DNA from: an archaeon GW2011_AR20
GTDB taxonomy: Archaea; Nanobdellota; Nanobdellia; SCGC-AAA011-G17; GW2011-AR20
Assembly: GCA_000830315.1 (NCBI GenBank)
Contig: CP010426.1
Coordinates: 366,256 to 430,255 of the forward strand
Reading direction: 5' to 3'
Length of the DNA: 64,000 nt
Below the pieces are notes generated by a model that saw nothing but the letters and a program-made list of their open reading frames with translations, was not told where the DNA came from and did no database searches. The position numbers were made by a program, and so were the translations under genes. Of the stretch, positions 15,421 to 22,109 are shown in pieces. Within the stretch, counting starts at the first letter, position 1; every line of letters starts with the position of its first letter.

Positions 15421-16055
15421 TGGAGCAGGAAAAAAAACTAAATATATTGATTTACGTGCTGATTGCAGTTACGATTGCACTTATTATATTTGCAGTTATA
15501 AATTTTAAAAAACCGATTTTAAGCAATAAATATGTTTATACGAGCCCCTCTGGAGAGCAATTCCAATTTTTTAAGTCCGAGATTGGGAACATTACGCAGC
15601 ATATTGTAACTATTTATGCAATTGATAAACAAAATAATAAGCATCAGGTTGATATTCCTATCATAAGTGACCCTTATTCAATAGAGGATATTCCTATTTT
15701 GAATGAGGTTAAAACCAAGATATTGGATAAAGACGGGGTTTACATTACCTTAGATCCTTACGGGAGCAGCAAAAGCGTATTAGCCGCTATTGAAATCAAC
15801 AGGGTGCTTGGGACAAATGATTACGGTGTTTTTAAAATCCCGACGCAATCTGCCACATACAAGCCAACAAACACAACCTTCCCTTATATAACATGTACAG
15901 ATGCAACAAAACAAATTGGGGTAATTTACCTACTTGTTGAAAATAAGACAAGAATAGCTTCATTGGGAGAATGCGTTGTTGTTGAGGGCAAAGATTATGA
16001 CGATTTGATAAAAGCAGCAGATAAATTGACATTGCATCTTCTTGGTGTTATGTAA
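15420..16055 (+). CDS. Membrane-anchored protein, unknown, paralog of the upstream gene
   Basis: A 211-residue protein. A charged start MEQEKKLN is followed by one membrane helix (about 9-29, ILIYVLIAVTIALIIFAVI) and an outside domain. It shares with the gene before it a central segment (DGVYITLDPYGSSKSVLAAIEI here, KVYLIFNPEERDNN there) and the C-terminal CVVVEGKDYDDL pattern, which points to a duplicated pair working together. Two cysteines (ITCTD and GECVV) are likely disulfide-bonded. It is translationally coupled to the upstream gene. Function unknown. Confidence 0.55.
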   Translation: MEQEKKLNILIYVLIAVTIALIIFAVINFKKPILSNKYVYTSPSGEQFQFFKSEIGNITQHIVTIYAIDKQNNKHQVDIPIISDPYSIEDIPILNEVKTKILDKDGVYITLDPYGSSKSVLAAIEINRVLGTNDYGVFKIPTQSATYKPTNTTFPYITCTDATKQIGVIYLLVENKTRIASLGECVVVEGKDYDDLIKAADKLTLHLLGVM

Positions 16056-16064
16056 AGTTTTATA
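16056..16064 (+). promoter_or_regulatory. TATA box of the tRNA-Ser gene
   Basis: GTTTTATAAAT lies about 30 nt upstream of the first tRNA base (16090), the expected place for an archaeal tRNA promoter. Confidence 0.45.
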
Positions 16065-16089
16065 AATAAAATTTAATTCTTTATTTTAT

Positions 16090-16184
16090 GCCACGGTCGC
16101 ATAACCTGGTAGTGCACTGGTCTTGAGCTTTTTAAGAAAACCAGCGTCCGAAAGGACTTCTCGGTTCAAATCCGAGCCGTGGCG
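16090..16184 (+). tRNA. tRNA-Ser (UGA) with an 11-nt intron
   Basis: The acceptor stem GCCACGG (16090-16096) pairs with CCGTGGC (16177-16183), with discriminator G at 16184 as expected for serine. The anticodon stem CTGGT/ACCAG (16117-16121/16140-16144) encloses an 18-nt loop holding anticodon TGA at 16124-16126. Removing 11 nt (16128-16138) after position 37 leaves a normal 7-nt loop. The splice sites then fall in two 3-nt bulges (AG|C and AA|A) separated by a 4-bp helix (16122-16125 with 16133-16136), close to the archaeal bulge-helix-bulge. A long variable arm (GTCC-GAAA-GGAC) and T-arm CTCGG-TTCAAAT-CCGAG confirm a class II tRNA. No CCA is encoded. Confidence 0.9.
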
Positions 16185-16197
16185 TTAGTTTTATAAA
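16170..16197. repeat. tRNA-Ser 3' end, left copy of flanking direct repeat
   Basis: These 28 nt cover the last 15 nt of the tRNA-Ser gene (from ATCCGAGCCGTGGCG) plus the following TATA-bearing TTAGTTTTATAAA. They match 16634-16660 in 23 aligned positions, with one missing base and four substitutions. See the right copy and the TA module between them. Confidence 0.55.
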
Positions 16198-16218
16198 CTT
16201 ATGAATTATTTAATAACT

Positions 16219-16416
16219 ATGACAAACGAAATTAAACAAGTAATGGAAAAATTAGATACTATTAAATCAGAATTAAGTGACATAAAGAAACACATGGTCG
16301 ATATAGATAGCATAATGACTGAAGAAGATTACTTGGCTCTAATTGATTACAGAAAAGAAAAATCTGCAAATAAAATTATTTCTCATGAACAACTTAAAAA
16401 ACAGTTGGGATTATAA
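16219..16416 (+). CDS. RelB-like antitoxin
   Basis: A small protein of 65 residues. A helical N-terminal coiled part (VMEKLDTIKSELSDIKKHM) is followed by MTEEDYLALIDYRKEK and the tail ISHEQLKKQLGL, the usual C-terminal pattern of archaeal RelB-type antitoxins. The ATG at 16219 lies about 27 nt after the TATA box at 16190-16197, which supports this start over the ATG at 16201. The stop overlaps the start of the decayed toxin gene by 1 nt (TAATG). It sits directly behind tRNA-Ser, and a copy of the tRNA 3' end follows the module. Confidence 0.6.
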   Translation: MTNEIKQVMEKLDTIKSELSDIKKHMVDIDSIMTEEDYLALIDYRKEKSANKIISHEQLKKQLGL

Positions 16417-16603
16417 TGTTTGATATAGGTTATTCTAATCAAGCAGAGAAATTCTTAAAGAAAGCCGATAAAATATTAGCTAAAAGATTAATTAATAAGG
16501 TAGATGAGTTAAAGAACACACCAATAATTCATGACACCAAGATTATAAATTAAATAAAATTGGGATAGTTAAAATAGATAAAAGGTCTAAAATATATGAT
16601 TAA
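16416..16603 (+). pseudogene. Decayed RelE-like toxin
   Basis: ATG 16416 starts MFDIGYSNQAEKFLKKADKI, a typical first half of a RelE/ParE toxin, but the frame stops at 16553 after 45 residues. In another frame, 16556-16603 encodes KIGIVKIDKRSKIYD followed by a stop, which matches the usual RelE C-terminus (a V-x-x-I-x-x-R-x-x-I-Y-D pattern). The middle strands are missing and the two pieces are out of frame, so a deletion has inactivated the gene. The antitoxin gene in front is intact. Confidence 0.7.
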
Positions 16604-16633
16604 TTTATTCATGGCGTTGGACTGTTTTTCTCT

Positions 16634-16660
16634 ATCCGAGTCGGGCGTTAATATTATAAA
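16634..16660. repeat. Right copy of tRNA-Ser 3' end
   Basis: ATCCGAGTCGGGCGTTA followed by ATATTATAAA repeats the tRNA-Ser 3' end and its trailing TATA region at 16170-16197. Together the two copies bound the RelB/RelE module. This is the footprint expected from integration into a tRNA 3' end, or from a tandem duplication. The copy also supplies the TATA box of the glycosyltransferase gene at 16682. Confidence 0.55.
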
Positions 16661-16681
16661 TTCCTCTTAATCCCCTTATTT

Positions 16682-17383
16682 ATGCAAAATCCAAGAGTTT
16701 TAGTTGGTTGCCCGACATCATTCCACAAGGAATATGCGTTAAAAGAGTATGCAAATGCTGTTAAGTCCATAGAATATGATAATTATGACGTATTATTGGT
16801 GGATAATTCAAAGGATGATAATTATTTCAATAAGATAAAGGAGCATGGTTTAAATGTCATTAAAGGGCCTTATTTTGAAAGTGCTATTAAAAGGATTATT
16901 GAAAGCAGGAATCTATTGAGGAAATATGCTTTAGATAATGATTATGATTATTTCTTTAGTTTAGAGCAGGATGTTATTCCTGGAAAAGATGTTTTAAAGA
17001 AATTAATAAGTCATAATAAAGAGGTTGTTTCAGGAATTTACCTTGTTCATAATATCATTAACAATAAAAGGGTATTAATACCCCAAGCATTCATTGAATT
17101 ACCAAATAAAATAGATAATTTGCCGAATATGCGCTGGTTGACAAGGGAAGAGTTTTACAGCAATAAACTAATGAAAATTGTTTCATGCGGCATGGGTTGT
17201 GTTTTAATTCATAAGAATGTTTTAGGACAAATAGAATTTAGAAGTGAGAATGATGTTTTTGATGACCGTTTTTTTGGAATCGATTTATACAAAAAAGATA
17301 TTCCAATATATTGTGATGCGGGTGTGAAATGCAAACATCTAATTTTAAATAGACCTTATTCTTGGAAAGATATTAAAAAATGA
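16682..17383 (+). CDS. GT-A-fold glycosyltransferase-like protein
   Basis: A 233-residue cytoplasmic protein with the start of a GT2-like Rossmann half (RVLVGCPTSFHKEYALKEYA, then YDVLLVDNSKDD). A DxD-like metal site lies in FFSLEQDVIPGKDVL (about residue 98), and a later region has RFFGIDLYKKDIPIYCDAGVKCKHL, where D and H could complete the metal site. It is probably a glycosyltransferase or related nucleotide-sugar-binding enzyme, but the acceptor is unknown. A TATA box at 16652-16660 precedes the ATG by about 27 nt. Confidence 0.65.
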   Translation: MQNPRVLVGCPTSFHKEYALKEYANAVKSIEYDNYDVLLVDNSKDDNYFNKIKEHGLNVIKGPYFESAIKRIIESRNLLRKYALDNDYDYFFSLEQDVIPGKDVLKKLISHNKEVVSGIYLVHNIINNKRVLIPQAFIELPNKIDNLPNMRWLTREEFYSNKLMKIVSCGMGCVLIHKNVLGQIEFRSENDVFDDRFFGIDLYKKDIPIYCDAGVKCKHLILNRPYSWKDIKK

Positions 17384-17887
17384 TTATTTTTTTCTCAAGA
17401 TAAGATAAATTAATAGTCCTAGAATGACTATGGATATGCTTATTATTAGGCCTGTTTTTAACTTTGAGTTAGCATTAGTTTCATTATTTGGTTGGGGTTT
17501 GGCTTCGTTTAAAGCTTCAAATAATAAATCTACTTTGGTTCTGTTATCTTCAATCTCTAATAAATCAACCCTCATGTCATATATATTATCTCTTTCAAAA
17601 TCTATCTTGTTGCTTTGCAACTCATTTACAAATGAATAGAATGTTTCCTTTTCGCCATTTTCTTTGTAACCAAATGATTTTAGCCTTACAGAGCTTTTTC
17701 CGATTTCATCTACGCTTATTACATATTCTTTATTGTCTTTCAAAAAAGAGATTCCATCCCCCTGCTCTAACCTATAAGCTTGTCTTGATTCAATATAAAA
17801 ATCAGCTTTAGTTATGTTTACGAGTTTGCCTTCTATTATTGGTGATAATAAAGCTAAAATTAATATAATTATCAATAACTTTTTCAT
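17384..17887 (-). CDS. Secreted, C-terminally anchored protein, unknown
   Basis: A 167-residue protein with an N-terminal signal peptide (KKLLIIILILALLSPIIEG), a strand-rich outside domain with a possible heptad-like stretch (YDMRVDLLEIEDNRTKVDLL), an Asn-rich linker (KPQPNNETNANSK) and a C-terminal membrane helix (about 146-164) ending RKK. It lies 30 nt behind the large surface-protein gene in the same direction and is likely co-transcribed, so it may be its partner at the cell surface. No family recognised. Confidence 0.55.
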   Translation of the reverse strand: MKKLLIIILILALLSPIIEGKLVNITKADFYIESRQAYRLEQGDGISFLKDNKEYVISVDEIGKSSVRLKSFGYKENGEKETFYSFVNELQSNKIDFERDNIYDMRVDLLEIEDNRTKVDLLFEALNEAKPQPNNETNANSKLKTGLIISISIVILGLLIYLILRKK

Positions 17888-17918
17888 AAAATAAAAAAGA
17901 GAAAAAAGGTTTAAAAGC

Positions 17919-19886
17919 TTATCTTTTCTTTCTGCCTAGCCATAATAAGACCAGTACTACCACTACAACCAAGGCAACCCATAGCCATGTGTAACTTGGT
18001 CCAGCTTCTTCTCCTGTTACCACACCTGGCGCTTCTCCCTCTGCTGGAGGGGCAGCCACTTCTAATGATTTAAATACCAAGTCAGCTTTCCCATCTGTTA
18101 TAGCCCTTAATGTTATGGCTAAGTCATTTGTTCCATCAGCAGTTAAATCAACTTCTTTTGTTTCTCCAGTAGTTAATGTTAATGTTTGTGGATCCGAACT
18201 TACTTCAATTGTTACACTATCTTCTGTTACATCCAATACCTTTGCACTATGTGAACCGCCAGCTACTGTGAATGTGACTGTTCCTTCCTTGACTAAACTT
18301 GTGTAAGTCTCAGTTGTGCTTAATGTTCCAGCATCAACGCTTGTTCCTGCTTCAGTTACGGTTATTGGGTTATCTGCAGAGCTTCCAGCAGAACCTCCTC
18401 CACCGCCTCCTCCGCCACCAGCACCACCAGTGCCCGTTGCAGAAGATATTGTGAATGTTTTTGAAGTTGAAGCTGTTCTTCCAACATTATCTTTTACTTC
18501 ACATTTTACAGTGTTTGTTCCTGCTCCATTTGTATCCGTTGTAATAAATGTATGTTCTGTACCACATCCTGTTTTTACAATTGTGTCTCCAGATGGCTTC
18601 GTTAATGTAGTTGTACATGAAGCAAGTGAGCTTGTATCACTTCCATCACAAGTATACTTTATTGAACCATAAACATCTATTGTCGTATCTGTTGGCGCAG
18701 TCAATGTTACAGTTGGATTATTAACATCCCTTACTATTGTAAATTCTGCGTTTGAGTTATTTATTATCTCTGAATTATTGAACAAGTCATGTACAACAAA
18801 CACATACTTGAATTGCTGACCATCACTTGTAGCATTATTACTCCATGTACCATTAGAGATGTTAAAGCTAAATATATATGCTGGGGGAAAGTCAGAATCA
18901 AGTGCACCTCTTGTATCCAAGCTAGTTAAATTAGCCTTAGCGCATCTAACACCACCACAGTTCGTGGCTTCTTCTACATTAAATGTAACATTTTCGTCAC
19001 TTAAATTAAATGCCTGTCCTCTTGTAAAATTAACTTGGTGTAAAGAATTTCTTATAAGTGTAAAGTTTAAAGTTCCACCAGTACTATTGTAGACTAATAG
19101 TACTCTATCTATATTATAATCATTGAATGCTACTGTAATATTAACTCCTTGACCATCACTTGTTGGATTAGATTGAAGATATTGGGTTGAACTTAATGTA
19201 GTTTTAGTATTTATACCATCACTTACATTATGCCCTAAAGTACTATTAAGTCTTGGGGCTAAACCATCTATTCCTGTTAATATTCCAAATCCAGAATCTG
19301 TATTCCCTGCTCCAGAACCAACTAGGGTTGTATTATCTCTTATTGTAATTGTCCAATTAACTACGCCTTCTGTATTATTATTAGCAACAACAGAAAAATT
19401 AAATGCGAATTTTGCACCAACCGATAGATTACCAACACTCGGCTTAAATGAAATAACAGATGCTGTTGCATTAGATGTCCAATTCGCAGCTTGATCAGCT
19501 ATGGGAGCAGTTGAATTTGAACATACATTTCCTACACATATATTTAAATTTAAGCTTGAGAAGTTTAATGTATATCCACTCGGTACACTAACATTAATTT
19601 CAGCTGTAGAATTCCTACCTACAGCTCCTGTAAAGTTTAAAGTAAATTGAATTGTTTCAGCAACACCACCCTTTGTCCAGTTTATTAATTCTGTATAATT
19701 AATTCCATTTCCACCACCAGCCCGTACACTAGAAACGATTGTATTCGTGCTTGTTGTGACATTAGTATTTAATTGACTACGAGTTACAAAACCCAAACTA
19801 TCCACTATTGTTGCAAAATAAACACCAATTAAAATTAGTAATAAAATTGAACTGTATAAAAAAACCCTCTTTTTATTAAATATCAT
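17919..19886 (-). CDS. Large secreted surface glycoprotein with C-terminal membrane anchor
   Basis: A 655-residue protein. A signal peptide or anchor lies at residues 8-30. A long Ser/Thr/Asn-rich ectodomain follows with many N-x-S/T sites, for example NFTGAVGRNST. Next come an Ig-like unit near 390-475 (NPTVTLTAPTD and two Cys pairs), a run of nine glycines in a Gly/Ser linker at about 482-500, another strand-rich domain, and a final membrane helix at about 632-651 with the basic tail RKKR. The start has a good ribosome-binding site (AAAGGAGG) 11-12 nt upstream. It probably spans or decorates the S-layer. The anchor is not a recognised PGF-CTERM archaeosortase signal. Confidence 0.7.
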   Translation of the reverse strand: MIFNKKRVFLYSSILLLILIGVYFATIVDSLGFVTRSQLNTNVTTSTNTIVSSVRAGGGNGINYTELINWTKGGVAETIQFTLNFTGAVGRNSTAEINVSVPSGYTLNFSSLNLNICVGNVCSNSTAPIADQAANWTSNATASVISFKPSVGNLSVGAKFAFNFSVVANNNTEGVVNWTITIRDNTTLVGSGAGNTDSGFGILTGIDGLAPRLNSTLGHNVSDGINTKTTLSSTQYLQSNPTSDGQGVNITVAFNDYNIDRVLLVYNSTGGTLNFTLIRNSLHQVNFTRGQAFNLSDENVTFNVEEATNCGGVRCAKANLTSLDTRGALDSDFPPAYIFSFNISNGTWSNNATSDGQQFKYVFVVHDLFNNSEIINNSNAEFTIVRDVNNPTVTLTAPTDTTIDVYGSIKYTCDGSDTSSLASCTTTLTKPSGDTIVKTGCGTEHTFITTDTNGAGTNTVKCEVKDNVGRTASTSKTFTISSATGTGGAGGGGGGGGGSAGSSADNPITVTEAGTSVDAGTLSTTETYTSLVKEGTVTFTVAGGSHSAKVLDVTEDSVTIEVSSDPQTLTLTTGETKEVDLTADGTNDLAITLRAITDGKADLVFKSLEVAAPPAEGEAPGVVTGEEAGPSYTWLWVALVVVVVLVLLWLGRKKR

Positions 19887-19986
19887 TATAAATTCCCCTC
19901 CTTTTTACATTTATGAGTAATCATAATACGTAAAAATTATAAAAATTAATAGGTATATAAATCTTTCGTCTCTTGTTAAGTATACA

Positions 19987-20379
19987 ATGAGGATTAGCTA
20001 TTATACTAGATACTGGCTGCCTGTAATGATTTATATGGGCTTTATTTTTTATTTATCCTCTTTGCCAAATCCGGTTGAGCAGATTGTTCCAGAAAAAGCA
20101 CTGGTTTATTTTAATTTTAGGCATTTTATTTACCACATCATTGAGTATGGAATTTTAAGTTTTTTGCTTTACAGGGCATTAAAAACTACTTCAAAAATGC
20201 CACAAACTCTAGCAATTTTAATTGCAATTATGTACGCAATAACAGATGAAATACACCAATTTTATATTCCTGGAAGAATTTCGAGCACATTCGATATTGC
20301 AATTGACTCTTTTGGAGCAATAGTAATGCAATGTATTATTAATGTTTATGAATGGTTTAAAGAAAATAATAAAATTTAG
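19987..20379 (+). CDS. VanZ-like membrane protein, target of repeated 3'-end duplication
   Basis: A 130-residue membrane protein of the VanZ family. The signature ITDEIHQFYIPGRISSTFD followed by IDSFGAIV is complete, and about four hydrophobic helices are visible (12-27, 49-63, 75-92, 98-118). VanZ-like proteins occur widely; their molecular role is not established. The last 36 residues, from GRISSTFD on, are encoded again at 21573-21680 and 22754-22895 with small differences, each copy having its own stop. This intact gene is therefore probably a hybrid regenerated by cassette insertion. Confidence 0.85.
   Translation: MRISYYTRYWLPVMIYMGFIFYLSSLPNPVEQIVPEKALVYFNFRHFIYHIIEYGILSFLLYRALKTTSKMPQTLAILIAIMYAITDEIHQFYIPGRISSTFDIAIDSFGAIVMQCIINVYEWFKENNKI
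20272..20364. repeat. VanZ 3'-end repeat, copy A (inside the intact gene)
   Basis: This 93-nt segment, starting GGAAGAATTTCGAGCACATT, is repeated at 21573-21665 and 22791-22883. Copy A differs from the other two at 7 of 93 positions, all in the second half. The first 47 nt, up to TTTTGGAGC, are identical in all three copies. Confidence 0.85.
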
Positions 20380-20415
20380 AATGAGACCGAAAGCCTTGCA
20401 AAAATCTTTCGAATA

Positions 20416-20925
20416 TTACCCTTCAATTATCTCTTTTGTTTTTGCTATAACTTCTTGAGCTAATTCAAACAACTCTTTGTATAAGTTATCTTTTAATGAC
20501 AAAAATGTTTCATATTGATATCTCTCCCTTATTTCAACAGTTTTTTCTTTTCCTTCTTCTTTTGGTTCTACAGAAGCAATTCTGTTAAGCAATTCCTTGT
20601 CAAAATCTATTTCTCCATGCTCAATTAAATTCAAGATTAGAGCAAAAGTACATTCTTGATTTTTGGATTCATAACCAAATTTTGTTATTATGGCAAGCAA
20701 ACAGGAATACATTGAATAAAAAACAGTACTTGCACTTATGTCTGAAAAATTTCCTTTTTTTAAATAATCAGTAGCTTTAAGATAATGCTCTGCTTTTTTA
20801 ATATAATCATAAGCTCTATTTAAATCTGGTTTTATTTTAATTAAACCACGATGTTTTCCTGTCTCCTTTAATTCTTTTTCAGCTTTCTTTAAGCACCAAT
20901 CTATTTTATTTTCAGCGTGGCTCAT
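20416..20925 (-). CDS. HEPN-domain protein of an MNT/HEPN pair
   Basis: A 169-residue all-helical protein. The segment YIKKAEHYLKATDYLKKGNF followed by TVFYSMYSCLLAIITKFGYE matches the HEPN/UPF0332 core. Many HEPN toxins are RNases with an R-x(4-6)-H motif after the third helix. Here the corresponding place reads ESKNQECTFALI and I see no such motif, so RNase activity is uncertain. It overlaps the upstream nucleotidyltransferase gene by 4 nt. Together they form the classical HEPN/MNT toxin-antitoxin arrangement, inserted between two copies of the vanZ 3' end. Confidence 0.7.
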   Translation of the reverse strand: MSHAENKIDWCLKKAEKELKETGKHRGLIKIKPDLNRAYDYIKKAEHYLKATDYLKKGNFSDISASTVFYSMYSCLLAIITKFGYESKNQECTFALILNLIEHGEIDFDKELLNRIASVEPKEEGKEKTVEIRERYQYETFLSLKDNLYKELFELAQEVIAKTKEIIEG

Positions 20926-21503
20926 TTTGATAATAACTTAATAATTAGATCTTCACCAAATGCAACAATGCCCTTAATAGCGTTAAATATTACTTTATCC
21001 CCGTCCTTTATGTTTCCTTTTATGTCATCTTTAGTTTGGTATATCGGGTGGTATTTTTTAGGATTTATAAGATTTAATGATTCAATTTCTTTTTTTACTT
21101 TTGGAAACCTTTTTTGATCTGTAATTAATAAAATATCTATATCATTAGCTTCTTTATTTTTAGTTAATGCAGAACCAAATAAAATAGCAGCATCAGCATT
21201 TTTTATTGTTATAATGTCATTTATTTTTGCTCTTAAGAAAGGTGTTCCTTCTTTAGATTCTTTCTGCAATAAAAATTTAATATATTGTTTTACATATTCA
21301 TTTTCTAAATTAAGTTTAAAGAATTTAGCTTTTCCTAATTCCTTGTAACTTATAATTTCTTGTTTCTCGAGATTTTTAGCTATTTTTAAAGCGCCCATTG
21401 GAGTTATATTAAGAATTTTAGATATACTATTTGCGTTATACTCTATTTCTATAGACTTAAATATGGTCAATACAAATTTCATTTCATTTCTTGTTATATT
21501 CAT
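20922..21503 (-). CDS. Minimal nucleotidyltransferase antitoxin with N-terminal winged HTH
   Basis: A 193-residue protein. Residues 1-85 form a winged helix-turn-helix (NANSISKILNITPMGALKIA, with wing KELGKAKFFKL). The second half is an MNT-type nucleotidyltransferase with FGSALTKNKEANDIDILLI, the G-S-x(n)-D-x-D catalytic set. MNT proteins can AMPylate and silence their HEPN partner. The HTH explains autoregulation: four TAAACT/AGTTTA half-sites sit immediately upstream (21504-21541). The start is supported by TATA placement within that array. Confidence 0.8.
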   Translation of the reverse strand: MNITRNEMKFVLTIFKSIEIEYNANSISKILNITPMGALKIAKNLEKQEIISYKELGKAKFFKLNLENEYVKQYIKFLLQKESKEGTPFLRAKINDIITIKNADAAILFGSALTKNKEANDIDILLITDQKRFPKVKKEIESLNLINPKKYHPIYQTKDDIKGNIKDGDKVIFNAIKGIVAFGEDLIIKLLSK

Positions 21504-21541
21504 ATAAACTCCTAGTTTATATATATAAACTTTTAGTTTAA
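21504..21541 (-). promoter_or_regulatory. Operator array over the MNT/HEPN promoter
   Basis: Three interlocking inverted repeats share alternating half-sites. They are ATAAACT-CCT-AGTTTAT (21504-21520), the perfect 18-bp palindrome AGTTTATATATATAAACT (21514-21531) and ATAAACT-TTT-AGTTTAA (21525-21541). The central palindrome contains the TATA box. Binding of the wHTH antitoxin here would block TBP, so autorepression is likely. Confidence 0.6.
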
Positions 21542-21572
21542 ATAGTTTTCGGTTTATCTTTAATTCAGTCTA

Positions 21573-21680
21573 GGAAGAATTTCGAGCACATTCGATATTG
21601 CAATTGACTCTTTTGGAGCGATAGCAATGCAGTGCGTTATTAATATTTATGAATGGCTTAAAGAAAACTTCAAAAATTAA
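21573..21680 (+). pseudogene. VanZ 3'-end repeat, copy B
   Basis: The first 93 nt are identical to those of copy C and differ from copy A at 7 positions. The frame encodes GRISSTFDIAIDSFGAIAM and ends EWLKENFKN with its own TAA at 21680. There is no 5' part of a vanZ gene in front of it; upstream sequence (AATTCAGTCTA) is unrelated to vanZ. It is the right boundary of the HEPN/MNT cassette and the left boundary of the protease cassette. Confidence 0.85.
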
Positions 21681-21695
21681 TTTTATAAAAGTAAA

Positions 21696-21704
21696 GTTTA
21701 TAAG
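21696..21704 (+). promoter_or_regulatory. TATA box of the protease module
   Basis: GTTTATAAG is centred about 27 nt upstream of the ATG at 21727, which fits a leaderless transcript for the three-gene module. Confidence 0.5.
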
Positions 21705-21726
21705 CCTGTAATTTATTATTAATAAT

Positions 21727-21906
21727 ATGAACAAGGAAAAATTTCTTAAGGTTTATTCTAATCTTCCTTTAAATTTAAGAAAAGAGATTGTATTAATTTT
21801 GGATAAAGAACCAATAACTTGGGATGTCGCATATTTAGAAGTTAGGGGGAACACAAAAAAAGGAGAGAAAATTTTAAATAAGCTAAGCGAATTAAAAATA
21901 ATATGA
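21727..21906 (+). CDS. Small protein, first gene of the caspase-like protease module
   Basis: A 59-residue soluble protein (MNKEKFLKVYSNLPLNLRKE start) with the pattern Y-x-x-L-P-x-x-x-R-x-E-I followed by ITWDVAYLEVRGNTKKGEKIL. I recall similar short two-gene pairs, with a partner starting IVIARLE, in other prokaryotes, but I cannot name a family. The stop overlaps the next start by 4 nt (ATGA). A TATA box sits 27 nt ahead. As the first of two small genes leading to a protease, it may be a regulator, adaptor or substrate of the protease. Confidence 0.6.
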   Translation: MNKEKFLKVYSNLPLNLRKEIVLILDKEPITWDVAYLEVRGNTKKGEKILNKLSELKII

Positions 21907-22106
21907 AAAATGGTAATGAGGTTAAACAAATTGTAATAGCTAGATTAGAAGTTTTACCTAAGGATAAGAAGATTTCTATCGGCGGTGAAGGAAGTTTTAG
22001 CAGGGATGAGTTAATAGAGCATGTAAATAAAGAAGATAAGATAGGCAAAAAAATAATAGAAGTTGAAATGGACTTCTTGCGTTCATTAAAAGAAGGAATC
22101 ATATAA
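21903..22106 (+). CDS. Small protein, second gene of the caspase-like protease module
   Basis: A 67-residue protein with KQIVIARLEVLPKDKKISIG, then GEGSFSRDELIEHVNKEDKIG and a terminal helix KIIEVEMDFLRSLKEGI. The Ser-Arg-Asp-Glu-Leu-Ile pattern and the compact size suggest a small alpha/beta domain. It is coupled to the first gene by a 4-nt overlap and ends 3 nt before the protease gene. The partner relationship with the 59-residue protein looks stable. Function unknown; a role as sensor or inhibitor of the protease is inference only. Confidence 0.6.
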   Translation: MKNGNEVKQIVIARLEVLPKDKKISIGGEGSFSRDELIEHVNKEDKIGKKIIEVEMDFLRSLKEGII

Positions 22107-22109
22107 AAG

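Noticed and set aside
18316..18672. Proline-rich protein encoded on the plus strand inside the glycoprotein gene
   Set aside because: The proline run is the mirror of the poly-glycine linker of the minus-strand gene; there is no promoter or ribosome-binding site, and the minus-strand protein has a signal peptide and anchor.
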